From positions 34,333,559 to 34,397,558 of the forward strand of contig CM034534.1 in the NCBI GenBank assembly GCA_020002185.1: 64,000 nucleotides of DNA, in the 5' to 3' direction. This document shows, piece after piece, positions 21,244-53,700 of this stretch. Numbering within the stretch: the stretch's first letter is position 1; every line of letters starts with the position of its first letter. Made by a program: the position numbers and the translations under genes. The stretch is from Paraescarpia echinospica. Lineage: Eukaryota; Annelida; Polychaeta; Sabellida; Siboglinidae. Under the pieces are notes generated by a model. That model did no database searches. It had not been told where the DNA came from and saw only the letters and a program-made list of their open reading frames with translations.

Positions 21244-23670
21244 CTAAATCATACTGATAAAAAACGTAGGAATTCTACTTATAAAAAACGAAAAAGCCTT
21301 TGATCTTAGGTCACTTCCGGGGATGGCGGACCTCTTACCACTACTGACCTGTCTCTCAATGAGTCCGTTGGATTGAGGATATCTGGGTGATGTTGTAGTG
21401 TGTTTGACGTTCCACTTCTTACACATGTCGTGGAATGGTTGCCCTACATACTGTGGGCCATTGTCAGTCACTATTTCCAGTGGTGGTGAGAACATGCTGA
21501 ACCATTCTGCTGACATGTTCGCGATGGCAGAACTGGTTGTTGACTGCATCTTCTGGACGAGGTAGAACTTTGAGTGAAAGTCGCTAATCAGCAGGTATTT
21601 GTTTCCTTTGACCTGGAACATGTCGCTTGCCACTTTAGTCCACGGTGTTGATATTACGTCGTGGGCGAGGAGAGGTTGTTGTCGGTGTTCTGGCTGATTC
21701 TCCTGGCAGGCTGCGCAGGTTTTCACCATTGTCTCAATGTCTTTGTGAATGTTTGGCCAGTAAACTGATTCACGCATCAGTCGTCTGGTCTTCTCGATTC
21801 CGAGATGTGCTTCGTGGAGCTGGCCTAGGATGTCTTTCCTCATCGCCTCAGGAATGATGACCTGTCTCCCTTTGAAGATGACGCCATCATAGATGCCAAT
21901 TTCGTCGCGATAGGACCAGTATTGGCAAAGGTCCTGTGGCAGATCTCTGATCGTGTCGGGCCACCCGCTGTAGACCACTTGCTGGAGGGCTCGCAGTGTG
22001 CGGTCTGAGGTGGACAACTCTCGAAGCTGAGCACGTTTGTCGATGCTAAAGTTGATTAGATCGATGCTGTCGATGACGTTTTCCTCTTCTTCATCTTGCA
22101 CGACAGCATCCACAGCCACGTCCAGTGGGATCTCAGCATTGTTCTTCGGGTTGGGGAGCCTCGACAGAACGTCGGCAATGATCATCTTGTTGCCTGGTCG
22201 ATACACAAGTTGGAAGTCGTACTCCTGTAGCTTGATCAGGAGTCGCTGGAGACGTGGAGGTGCACTCTTCAGCGGCTTGTTGTGTATCGTTATCAAAGGC
22301 TTGTGGTCTGTTATGACAACAAACTGCTTTCCGAACAGGTAGGTGTGGAATTTCTGGATGCCATTTACGATCGCTAGTGTCTCACGTTCGATGTTCGAAT
22401 AGGCTGACTGGGCTGGGGTGAGTGTCTTCGATGCGAACGCCACGGGTTTGTTGTTCTGCAGCAGACAGGCACCCAACCCTTTCTGCGACGCATCGACTTC
22501 CAGCGTCGTTTCCTTCTGTGGATGGTAGTACGCTAGACATGATTCGTTGCTGATACATCTCTTCAGATCGTCATAGGTGTGTTGGTGGTCCTCGTGCCAC
22601 GCGAATGGTACGTCCTTCTTGAGGAGTTCTCTCAAGGGTGCCACCTTGTCCGCAAAGTGAGGTATGTACGCTGCAAGGTAGTTCATCAGGCCGATGCATC
22701 GCTGCAGGTCCTCCTTGTCCTGAGGGGTCGGCATCATGCGTAAGTCCTCAATCTTGCTCGGGTCCAGTCTAATTCCGTCTTGGCCGTAGACTGACCCGAA
22801 GAATACGATCTCGTGGGTTTTCACGACACATTTCTTCGAGTTGAAGATGAGACCTTCCTCACTGGCGACCTGCATCAGTCTCAGCAGGTTCTTGTCGTGC
22901 TCCACGTCGTCTCGACCATACACGACTACGTCGTCTGCGATGCCGACGCAACCTGGCGTCCTGGCTAGTATGCGGTCCATGGCCTGCTGGAATAGGTCTT
23001 GGGATACGCACAGGCCAAACGGAAGCCTCTTGTAGCAATACCTGCCGAAAGATGTGCGGAAGGTCGTCAGTTCCTGACTGGCCTCGTCGAGGTGGATGGA
23101 CCAATACCCAGCCTTGGCATCCATCTTGGAGAAGACGCGTGCCTCTGCAAACTCAGGATTGAGCTCTTCTAGAGTCGGTATTTTGTGTGGGCACCGCTTG
23201 AGGCTGTCGTCGTTGAGACGCTTAGGGTCTAGGCAGACTCTCAACGAACCATCCCGCTTCACAGTCGTGGTGATTGATAAGCACCAGTCCGTGTGGTACT
23301 CGATCTTGCGGATGATACCATCACTCTCCATATTGTCCAATTCTCGTTGGAGTTTCTCTTTGAGGTGAATGCTGCACTTGCGTGGTGCATCGATTGATGG
23401 TTGCACATCTGGTTTCATCACTGGGCTAGCCTTCCCATCGAAGCTACCTATGCGGTCGAACTGCTCTGGAAAACGCCTCTTCAGATCATCCACGGACTTC
23501 ACGGTCACCGCATGTTGGGTTGTTTTGTCTCTCGACTTGACTGCATTGATGGTGACGATTTTCATCTGTTCACATGCTCGCAAGCCTAAGATTGCTGGCC
23601 CGTCGACATCGACGACGTAGAATTTGTACTTTCTCCACTGGCATTCTTTGTACTGGCAGAGTATTTTCAT
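21244..23670 (-). pseudogene. Ty3/Gypsy pol (protease end, RT, RNase H, truncated integrase)
   Basis: 808 aa of Pol from a Ty3/Gypsy retrotransposon. In order: second half of the protease (AILGLRACEQM), RT with KMDAKAGYWSI, RLPFGL and the box GIADDVVVY, RNase H (TTLEVDASQKGLG, ITDHKPL, IADVLSRLP), integrase zinc finger (HEAHLGIEKTRRLM ... CAACQ) and core catalytic residues (SDMF, TDNGPQY, and Glu in NGLIERQ). The integrase stops right after this Glu: the last 30 residues are unrelated and no 3' LTR follows, so the 3' end is truncated. The frame is the same as gag; one TGA (23682-23680) separates them inside the protease. Confidence 0.92.
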
Positions 23671-23679
23671 TGCACCGCA

Positions 23680-24798
23680 TCATTTTATCTCGCCACCATT
23701 GTAGGCTGTCAGCGTAGTGTTCGGTACGGGCTCAACTTTGGTTGTCCACTGGTCACCGTACATTTGTCGTGCTATATGTATGGGCAGTGTGTTGCCCGAA
23801 GCGCCAGTATCAACCTTCAGTTTGAGTTCGTGGACGCCCTTCATGTCAGCGCACACAATGTTAAGTAGAGCGTACACTTCGTCACGTGGAGTGTCTGTGC
23901 AGCGACCCAGGTTTTCTGTCGTCATCGTGCTGAACGACTTCGTGTAGACTTCGCCTTCACTTTCACTTTCGTAGTCCGGGTTCTCGTTTTCTGTTTGGTA
24001 GCCGGAAAGTTCATGGATTGGTTTATGTGGTCTATGGCGACTGTCACGTCGGCTTCGGCTCTTTGGCTGGCTATCACGTCGTTTGCGATACCTTTGTTGT
24101 TCATCTTTCTGTTTCTTCCTACAGCACTTGGCCCAGTGCCCGATGCCATCGCAGTGCTTGCATCTGTCTTTGTATGCAGGGCACTGCCTCGGTGCGTGTG
24201 ACAATGCACAGTTTCTGCATGCGTTTCGGTGCTTTACCTCACTGATTGACGTGTGATGTGTGGATGATGTTTGTAGGGACGCTTTTCCGGCGGCTATGGC
24301 CTCGTACTTGCGTGCCTCTTGCAGTACACTCCTCATGTCGTACCCTTTGTTTTGGTCTAGCAAATGCTTCTGCAACAGTTCATGAGGTGCACTCGCTATG
24401 ATGAGCTCAATGACTCGCTCCACTAGCTCACATTCATCAAAGTCGCACAAACTGCCTTTATGACGCGCTCTGTTGACAAACTCGTCTGTACTTTCTCGCT
24501 CTGTTTGACGAAATGTCATCAGTTCCATTCTGTGGATGCGAAAGTTCACCCGTATGTCTAGTTGGTCTTCAAACAGCTGATACAGTTTTGCGGGATCTTG
24601 CTTGTCTGTGTCTGATAGCATTGACGCGTTTAAACGCTTGAGTCCTTCATTACCAACAGCAATCTGAATTTTGATTGCCTGTTTAGCTGGGTCAATGACA
24701 TTCTCGTCTGTGAGTATCAATGTCATTCGCTGTTTAAAGAGTTTGAATGTTTCTGCGTTGTTATCGCCTTCCCAGTTCATAGTTGGGTATTTTGCCAT
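23680..24798 (-). CDS. Ty3/Gypsy gag and protease start
   Basis: 372 aa from MAKYPTMNWEGDN. Residues about 1-150 are a Gag capsid-like helical domain (FRQTERESTDEFVNRARHKG). About 200-230 holds paired zinc-knuckle cysteines (CRNCALSHAPRQC, CKHCDGIGHWAKCC), followed by a basic RS-rich segment. The protease active site KVDTGASGNTLP lies near residue 335. The frame ends at GGEIK-stop, after the DTGAS motif but before the ILGL motif, so the stop splits the protease. A normal Gag-Pol stop would precede the protease, so this is probably a nonsense mutation. Confidence 0.9.
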   Translation of the reverse strand: MAKYPTMNWEGDNNAETFKLFKQRMTLILTDENVIDPAKQAIKIQIAVGNEGLKRLNASMLSDTDKQDPAKLYQLFEDQLDIRVNFRIHRMELMTFRQTERESTDEFVNRARHKGSLCDFDECELVERVIELIIASAPHELLQKHLLDQNKGYDMRSVLQEARKYEAIAAGKASLQTSSTHHTSISEVKHRNACRNCALSHAPRQCPAYKDRCKHCDGIGHWAKCCRKKQKDEQQRYRKRRDSQPKSRSRRDSRHRPHKPIHELSGYQTENENPDYESESEGEVYTKSFSTMTTENLGRCTDTPRDEVYALLNIVCADMKGVHELKLKVDTGASGNTLPIHIARQMYGDQWTTKVEPVPNTTLTAYNGGEIK

Positions 24799-25177
24799 TG
24801 TTAGCTGGTTATGTGTTGCATAGTGTGTAAGGTATAGCTACTGTAGCCTGGCGACCGCTTTTATGGTTCCGGCTTTACGTAGGCTTACATAAAACTAACA
24901 CTGTCACAGTTCACAAAGACGCTAACGGTGTGCATGTGCGATGCTATCGCCTCCTGGTGATCAGTTGACAACTTCTCAGACGTTGGTGGCGCCTTCTGGT
25001 GATCAGCTTTGACAACTTCTTCGACGTTGTCTGCATCTGCGTGACGCCATTTTGTTTGACTTTCGTTTCAACTAAACGTTTCGTTTGCGGCTTGTTAAGC
25101 TGGTAGCGCATTCAGTAACAATAGTTATAGTTCGTACACTGTTACCGCTGTTTGTGGTCGATATTCGCTCGTTTTTA

Positions 25178-25345
25178 CCGCTGCCACCATGAAGTGCTTC
25201 TCTATGATAGGTATAATGACGTTCAGCGATGCACAAACACTCGATCCAGCCTGATCGGCTAACTCACCAACTGGTGTTTATTGGACGTAGTGATACATGC
25301 GATAATGTAGTTCGCTATAGCAATTATGGTATGTGCTATATCACA
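25178..25345 (-). repeat. Candidate Gypsy 5' LTR end and primer-binding site
   Basis: Upstream of gag on the minus strand, TTCA is followed by TGGTGGCAGCGG (25189-25178), which has the TGG start expected of a tRNA-primed site. To its right are an AATAAA polyadenylation signal (about 25,277) and a possible TGTGATATAG start near 25,340. That would make a short LTR of about 150 bp. There is no second LTR to compare, so this is tentative. Between it and gag (24,910-25,050) a block of about 46 bp (TGGTGATCAG...GACAACTTCT) is tandemly duplicated. Confidence 0.35.
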
Positions 25346-26160
25346 ACAATTGATTGATTGTGTGGTCAACGGATGAGCCTATAGACAATTTTCTGTTTTA
25401 AAGTGTTGTTTTAGGACAGACAATAAACTATTTTTGATTTGATAAGTCATTGCCTATGTACGTATTATAAAAATATACATAAATATTATTATAATCAAAG
25501 TATACTGTTTATTTGTGTCCTTTTTCGGTTGTGAATGCCTGGTTATGAATATTAATATTATTCATAGCGTGGATAGGGTCCAAGGTTTTTGCCGAAGAAG
25601 CACGAATTTAAGCACTACAGTACGGAACAAGATGGCAACGGTGTAATGTCAGTTTGAACAATACATGATGAATTTGTGCACTTGACCGCTAATATAGTGA
25701 ACTATATAAATACAGTTACACCCTATCTGGATGGTTATTATACTCAATAAATAGATTTAGGCTTGATAAAGTGGTGGAACTGCTTAAATTGTACTTCTTA
25801 TTTTTTGTTATTGTAGCCCAGGAGTGAAAAATGTGAAAAAAAAACTAAATTCGCTCCGTTAGCCCCCCAATATATGAATTTCGTTCCTGCGTCACTGATT
25901 TTGTCGCCAGTTGGTGCCTCGCCATCCAGTGTGAAGGGGAAGAAGTGCAGCTTCTGGGAAAGCTGCCAACTATCGGTATATATTGAAAATGCAAGCGAAA
26001 GTTAGGGCCGGTTAAGCTCGTGTAATCATAAAAGTTGCCAATGTTGTACCATAATACCCGATATTCAAGAATTAAAAAACACCTTTGGCTTTATTGAGTT
26101 GCTACATCTGTTCTATCGTATTCTAGCTGAGACTCTTAGTGGAAGATACTAAAACTCAAT
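25346..26160. other. Unassigned AT-rich spacer
   Basis: I see no gene, RNA gene or clear repeat. It lies between the Gypsy element and the Jockey-like remnant. Confidence 0.3.
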
Positions 26161-26169
26161 ATAGCACAC

Positions 26170-26960
26170 GAACAGTCACTCAAAAAACACATCAACTGGC
26201 CCGAGTGCGCGGGAAGGCGAATAGCGTGATCGGATTCTTGAAGAGAAATCTCAAAACGCAGAACAGGACAACAAAGACCAACGCCTATGTTGCTCTGGTA
26301 CGACCACACTTTTAGTACTGCTGCTCTGTCTTGAACCCAGCAACCGCCAAGGGGAAGAAAAAGATTGAGGCTGTACAGACACAGGGCAGTGGGCAACAGT
26401 GGTATATTTTGACGTCTAAAACACGTCAAATTTAGATTGGCAGTGAAAGACTATTTTGCGTCTCATTTCTGACGTAAATATGTAGACGTCTGATAGATGT
26501 CTAAATGACGTCATTTTTAGACGTCATCCATATATGACCAAAATTAACTGCTAAAAGACGTCTAAAACATTTCGTGTGCCCACTGGGGAGAAAAGCCGCA
26601 CGATACGTCACCAACAGGTCCAACAACACCGACAGTGTAACATCAATGCTCGACTACCTGAAGTGGGAGTCTCTGCATGGAAGCTAGATCGACGAACCAA
26701 ACTCCAACTCACAATGTTTTATAAGATCTGTAACAAACGTACGTGTCGATATTTCCCCTGAACAGTATATGTCACTCCAGCACTCGGCAGAACTCGATCA
26801 AATCATTCCCGTTATTTCCGACAACTTTCTACGATAACCAACACTTTTAAATACAGTTTCTTTCCCCGTACCATTCCTATCTGGAACTCCCTCCCACCAA
26901 GTGTAGCAGAACACGTCTCCTGAGTTGGGCTTGGTATTCCTCAAGAGGGAGCTCGCCTCT
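26170..26960 (+). mobile_element. Jockey-like LINE 3' remnant, split by a MITE
   Basis: The translation reads GKANSVIGFLKRNLKT, AYVALVRPHF, then, after the MITE at 26,387-26,585, KAARYVTNRSNNTDSVTSML, LKWESL and RELASHTL. This is the usual C-terminal signature of Jockey-like RTs. Stops and frame changes make it non-functional. Outside the MITE the order of motifs is intact. Confidence 0.75.
26387..26585. mobile_element. 199-bp MITE with 9-bp TIRs and GGG target duplication
   Basis: It begins CAGTGGGCA and ends TGCCCACTG (perfect 9-bp inverted repeats) and is flanked by GGG on both sides. Inside, GACGTCTAAAAC-type motifs occur in both orientations near each end. It sits inside the Jockey-like remnant. 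Deleting it with one GGG restores a continuous reading frame across the site, which defines its ends. Confidence 0.8.
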
Positions 26961-27796
26961 CACACACTTTGAATTATTTAGCCATGCAACCAAGGTGGGT
27001 ACGTAGTTGACACGGCAACCAAGGTGGGTACGTAGTTGATGGGCTAGAGCTATGTCGGTCCGAGGATATCCTCGGGGTCGCAGCGGTTGCCGAATTGGTC
27101 TGCAGGGTCAGGATACATAAAGACTGGTTGCCCCTCCCGTTTTTTTCTTTTTTCATTTCTGTTTCCTTTGATTTCTTCCTGTGTCACGCGCGCGTCAACG
27201 TCGTATGTAATTGTCAAATGTGACAGCTCGATCGATGTAAAATATTGAAGAAAGTCAGTCTCAAGCCGAGTAAATTATATTATAGAGTATTATGTGTATA
27301 ATGTACAGTGATACATTATACACATCACCACTGTGTCGTCACTGGCGAAAGTTTATATAATATCTTTACGTACAGTTATTGGTCATAGTATAGCCTATAT
27401 TTTATATGGATGTAATATTCCGGAATAAAGTTATTGAATTATCACGTTATTGAAAATAAAATCCCCCGCGGACACCATGACGAAATGTCCTCCAACACAA
27501 AAACTGGACGGACATGTTGCCGATACTTTGTGACTGTGTCATGACTCGGACTGTTAGTCACAACGTGAAAGAAATGACCGGCACGTTTAGAACATTCTGG
27601 ACTGCTACTGGTTTGGCCGGGCGGCGGCGACACTATACGTAGAGGGCATTTCTGTCAAATGAAATTCTACCGGAATATGCAAATACGCATGCGCTCTTTC
27701 GCACGGCGTGACCTCTTTTGTACCACATGTTCATGAGTTACATAGGACGTTGAAACGCACTTTACGGACGCGTATTAAAATATCACAAAAACAAAA
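26960..27796. promoter_or_regulatory. Upstream region of HSPA9
   Basis: A perfect 12-bp inverted repeat with a 6-bp loop (GTGTATAATGTA / TACATTATACAC) lies at 27294-27323. Two short heat-shock-like pairs lie nearer the gene: TTCCGGAA at about 27,419 and GAACATTC at 27590-27597. No TATA box is placed with confidence, as expected for a housekeeping gene. The ACGTAGTTGA blocks near 27,000-27,040 are a short direct duplication. Confidence 0.4.
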
Positions 27797-48120
<20,324 letters not shown>

Positions 48121-49475
48121 ACGCACCCGAGTCAACTAGCACATAAACTAATTAAATCTGCTGCGGCAGTCGGATTTAGACTGTGTAGAGACAGCGACGA
48201 CATCTCGGAACATGCTACAGACCTGTGCCGGTGGTGGTATCTACACGTGAATTGCAGGACGTATAGGTTGAATAACATCCATCTGTTGATGAGTGACCAT
48301 ATGGCTGTCACATTGGGACTCCTGGGAATGTCAGTTGCGATAGATACACATGCCACGAGGAACTTTGCGCAGTAGATTTGTCTGTAGCACAACTTTAACC
48401 TTTCCGCAGTCGTCGTATGTGTGAGTGAGATTGAGGTATCTGTATAGATTCCAATGAACGTTGGCTATCTGTCGAAGTGTAAATTGGAGTATATGTCTGT
48501 TTCATTGAAGGCTGCCATGTTTTCCAGCCATCGCTGTATCATAGTAACATTTTTGGAGTCTTCATTCTGTTCCGTTAAAAAATCTTGGCGTGGGAGCAAG
48601 TGCTGAAATGGAAATTGTGACCAGTTTTATTTGGATAGTTGTTAGGTAATATTTAAAATCTATGGGTACTTGTGTTCTCGCCACGATTTTTAAGTGGAGT
48701 AGCACTGTCAATTTGTTGGGCAGTGCCTATCTCTCTTGAACTTTCTGGACCTATTCGATCATGTTTTTTCTCAGATCAGTCCTTATTGAAATAGTTGGTT
48801 CTCTAACATTGCATGATTGTGTGTGAGATAGCAGTTGGTTGAATATTTTTGTAGGCCTAAGAAAAGGGAAAAGAATTGTTCCAGTAAATGTTGGTCATTA
48901 TTTTGCCGAGATGATGTAAATGCACCAGAGATGTATGAACGTTGGAGATTTGATTGTTGATGTTGCAATACAACTGCCGCCAGCAAAGTCCCAACTGTAC
49001 AGTTATAAATATGAAAAGATTTATCCATTCTCTTGTTTGATACATTTGCTGTTTATGCCGTGTTGTGGGTGTCAACGTTCATGTTAGTACGTGTTCACAG
49101 TCACAGACAAATGTTATTAATCATCTTACAAACTGTATCAACAGACAGTCTATGCGCGATGACATTATACCTCATCAGAACAAGGTTGTTACTAGCTTGG
49201 GCTTGAAACCTCTCTGCTTCTACTGTCGAATATGTTTGTTCCTTCTTTAATTAACAGCAAGAAATAGTTCAGGATTTATTCGCCAACAATGAATTGAAGT
49301 ATCGAATTGAACGAATGTGAGCATGAGATTAGAGAACCAGAATGGCCGACTCTGCTGCGTGCGGTTGACTCCACCGCATGTACTTCTCATCACACTAGGC
49401 TCATTTCAGTTAGGGTTTCCTGCTTTTGTACAAAATGTGTAATTCAAAATAAAATATATCATTAAACTTACATAT
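48121..49475 (+). other. HSPA9 3' UTR
   Basis: From the TAG at 48118-48120 to about 20 bp past the AATAAA signal at 49449-49454. No other signal as good lies between. Confidence 0.65.
49449..49454 (+). terminator. Polyadenylation signal of HSPA9
   Basis: AATAAA in TCAAAATAAAATATATC, about 1.33 kb after the stop codon. Confidence 0.6.
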
Positions 49476-50743
49476 GTTGTTGTTTTGACTGGCTGTTAAT
49501 GGAACTTAGGTTGGTTTCACAGGGCATTTGTATCATGTTTAACGTAGATTACATAACTCGGAACAGTTTTAGAAGACACGCCCAGACTCTTCATATGAAT
49601 GCTTCATAAAACCAGGCCCAGAATTGTTCACTTGTAATGTTGTGGTCTGCGTTTGAGATATAAAATATATCTCAACTTGTATAGTATATGTAATATAAAA
49701 TAGTTATATAATATAATATGTAAGTGAGAGCTCGATTTGCAACTTGTTCAGTAAAAGTAGCTATGTTTATTACATCTTCGCTGACACAGTAAACAACACA
49801 ACACAAATGTTGTGTAGATTCCATGGCAGTAAAGTATCGGCATGTATAAGGAAAGAAACGTCTTTGACGCCAACAGCAATTGAGAGCTTTCAGCAACAAT
49901 CCCTGTTTACAGACATATGGAAATGTATTTAAGCAACATACACAGGCTATATGACATCAGTGTACACACATATACACAGTGTTGTGTACAAGACTACAAA
50001 TGAATCTTGCTGTAGCTCGGGGGGGGCCATTCCAAAACGTGTATAACTTCTGATTCTTCCCACATGGGGGCAGCACAGTACATTTGCAGCAATGAACTTT
50101 GGTACAAGTTCTAATTGATAAAATAATGACCTGTAGAAGCATGCAGGTATGATAACATTCGAAACATTTACACATTCACTTGTGACACTGAGGTGACTAA
50201 GTCAGATTCTATAAATGACCAGCTTTACCACAGTATCACCATTCTGGTGTCTTGGCAGTAACCATTAACAAAAAGTTTGACCAAATATATACATAATTAC
50301 AATACTCATATAAAAATCAAATCATGACCATATAGGTGCATGGTTGATAATAGTAATTGAATACATACTTACAACTATATTTATATAATTATATAACAAC
50401 ATTTCTAATGTTCAATAACTGTATCGTTATAGATTTTTAGAGGTACCCTGCTCTAATGACCATGCGCTTGAGAAAGAGCTCTAACAACTGTGCTCTAAAC
50501 AGTAGATTGTACAGGTGAACAAAGAGTGAAAATATATTCTCATGACTAATATAGGAGTTTATTTGACCAGTTATTCCTGTGCGTGAACGCATACGTGCAT
50601 GTGTACTCAGTGATGTGTTACCATCCAAAGTCCTACAAATAAAACATCGAATCCCTGATTTTGTTACATGATTCTCCAACAACTAGACAAGACCAAGATG
50701 ACCAGCATTAACCACAACTGACCGGAGACCTTGACCTTTGACC
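49476..50743. other. Spacer between convergent HSPA9 and INPP5F
   Basis: The two genes converge. The right part is the INPP5F 3' UTR; a minus-strand AATAAA candidate lies at about 50,558. No other gene is seen. Confidence 0.45.
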
Positions 50744-53700
50744 CTAGAGCAGTATGATCTTTGTGCGGACTTCACGGAACCTCAGCTCAGAGTTGATCCT
50801 GTTCTGAAGGGCGAGGTTTACAAGCTGTCGACTCTGCTGTCGATTCTCAGGCCTCGTTCTGGTGCCAAGCGCCGTGCCTCCCGTCAGACTCGACATTTTC
50901 AAGCGCAGTCTCGACAGTGGTGACGTGGCATCAACGACTTCGCTGCTCGACTCACCACTGAACTCAGGGGAGAGGCCGGAGAGGGAACCTTCACTGAATG
51001 ACATCTTCATGCACGGGTGGTACAAGTGCTGTCGACTAGGGTGAGACAGTGCCGCGTCATCGACACTAATTGTCACCCACTCGTCCAACGACGCATTGAT
51101 GTCGATGGAACTATTGCGCGATTGTCTGTTTTTGTCGCCAGGAACGGACGTGTGGACGTCTGTGCTACCGCCAGGTGGCGCCTCCTGGTGCTCGGTATTG
51201 CCCTGCGCCACGGTCGGCCAGTTACTGTCGGTTTTTCCGTCATTGTTATCGTCGATGTCGGCGTCGAGACTGAACGTCGCAAAACATGTCGGGGGCTGAT
51301 TTACAGCCGTACTAGGGTGTGCATCATACAGCATGTCACTGCAATACCGTTGGTCACCATTACGCCACCTTGTGGTCTTCATGTGAACTACACTGCAGTC
51401 TGTTGACATCTCACTCATCCTACCCTGCATCAGTGACATCACGGACGCGACTGGACTCGTCCTGACAATGCCACATGACAACAGGTGGAAATCGACATGC
51501 GTGTCACCTCTCGGTGGCCACACGCTGATGTTGGGGTCATCATCAAGGTCATCGGTTTCTTCCCCAAGGATGTCTGTGACGTCGTCAAGGTCATATTCCC
51601 GCTTCAAGGTCATCAGCGTATCTTTCCCGCGCGATACAGCCACACCCGGCACCGCAACGACTTTATCGCCTTTGAGGATCCGCGCCTGCTCAGTGCTGCC
51701 ATCTGTGGGAGCGTCATCTTTACTGTACCACACAGCGGGGATGAACTGTGCCACATTCGGCTTCATTCGACCCAGGCGGATGTGTCGTACTGGGTTGAAG
51801 CTGGCAAATGTACGACCAAGACGCGATGTCAGTGGCCCCGCCTGCTGGGACAATGCAGAACTAGTGGCCGCCCTTCCTGGGAGCCCAGTGGCGCCACGCT
51901 GTAGCGTAGTCACTTGCTCCTGCGCTTGCTGTGTGATGTTGATGACGCCTGCGTGTGGCCTTGTTCTCTTTCTACAATGAAAATTTACATTTTCATACAT
52001 GATTCTACTTTTGATTTAGATATGTTTTGGCTGTGTGGAACATACAAATCAAAGACTGAGTATTTACCAGTATGTGCGCCAGCTTTAGTGTTACTTAGTA
52101 AATAAGGATGCATCATCTTGTTTTCATAATCGTCTTAAGATTTTGTTGCTGCCATCACTACTTAAAAACCTTGACTTGTTTGCAAAAAAACAAAACTTAT
52201 TATTTTATAGATGAACATAAAGGTAAATATTTTACAATGCACACTTTATGCAGTATTTTTCATTTATAGTTTATACATACGAAAATTGAGGACCACCTCA
52301 TAAAATTGTGGTGTTTCTCTAATAGGCCTACCTAAAAACAATAGTATGATGTAAAGCACTAACAACATGTTCACAGTGAATATAGTGCTTATTAATGTTG
52401 TATCCTATTACATTATTTACTCTACCTGTCGAGTTTACATTCAGTGAATAGCAGGTCTTGTGACATCAACTTCTTGGCTGCGACAAACGTCTCAGCGATT
52501 GCCTTCAACGACTCTGAAACATAACAAATGAACAATTGCTCCAAAGTAAGTTTATGTTGCTACATAACATATGAACAGTTTGTAAACAAATGTTGTTTTC
52601 ATTTTATATAACAGCAAAGTAAGGTGTTACTCTCCAACATAGCTGTTTTGTAATATTTAAACAACTGTTCTTAGCCTAACTTATCTGGTATATTCCCAAA
52701 GACATTATTTTCGCCAGTAGAACATATTTTTACAGTTTTATGCAATAAATAAAAATAATTTATATGCAAAATAATGCTGTGGTATTTGCAATGAAGGTAG
52801 TGCCATATTATTACAGTCAAATACGTAATTCAGAGTGTGACTTTATGATAAAAACGTTGTACTTTCATCCACAGTATTTACCAAGTCAATACTCCATTTT
52901 ACAAACAAGATCTCGAAGACACTAATCTAGTACCATTGAGATACCCGAGAAACAGCTGCATAACAACGACAGGAAAAGTCTGTTTAAACCGGTAGATTTG
53001 CAATAGCATCTGCAAAGCTAACGTGACACATGCTACACTTTGCTATGTTGCTCCAGGTGGTGCCACTTACCCCTGGCTTCTTCGTCATTGTGAATGTGTA
53101 CGATAATGTTGTTGAAGAGCCTTGTGTTGGTTGTGCGGAGTGCGTGGAAATGACTGTTCCCCTCGGTAGATGTGTAGTAGATGCGAATACACATGTACTT
53201 TGACTTGAACAGCGATGGCGCTGGACCTAAAACCATTAAGCGGGCATGTCATAATGCTACAAGAATATGTCAACATCCCATCCAAAATATGACTGCTCAT
53301 TTAAAGCGAAGTATTTTTAACATGTTCTTAATACTGTTAATAATAATTATTTATTTCTTATATAGCGCCCCATCCAAATAATTGTTCTGGGGCGCTTTAC
53401 AATGGCTAATGCAAATAAATAACATCATATGATATATAGTTAAACATACTATGCAATCATTACTACTAAGTAAAATCAACTATACTGTCTTAAAATATAT
53501 AAATAAACACAATTATGCAAGCCATTAAACCAATAAAATAGAGTCATTATAATACTAAATTAATTAAAAAAAAGGTATCAATAATTATGATTATCAAATG
53601 TTAAAATAATTTGTGAAAAGATGCGTCTTCAGTGTCACTTTAAATTGATTGACACTAGTGCATTGGCACACTGTGAGTGGTAGTTGATTCCATGCTCTTG

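Noticed and set aside
51017..51980. Plus-strand ORFs of 129-170 codons
   Set aside because: Antisense to the last INPP5F exon, which joins in phase with six upstream exons and ends in the conserved C-terminus.
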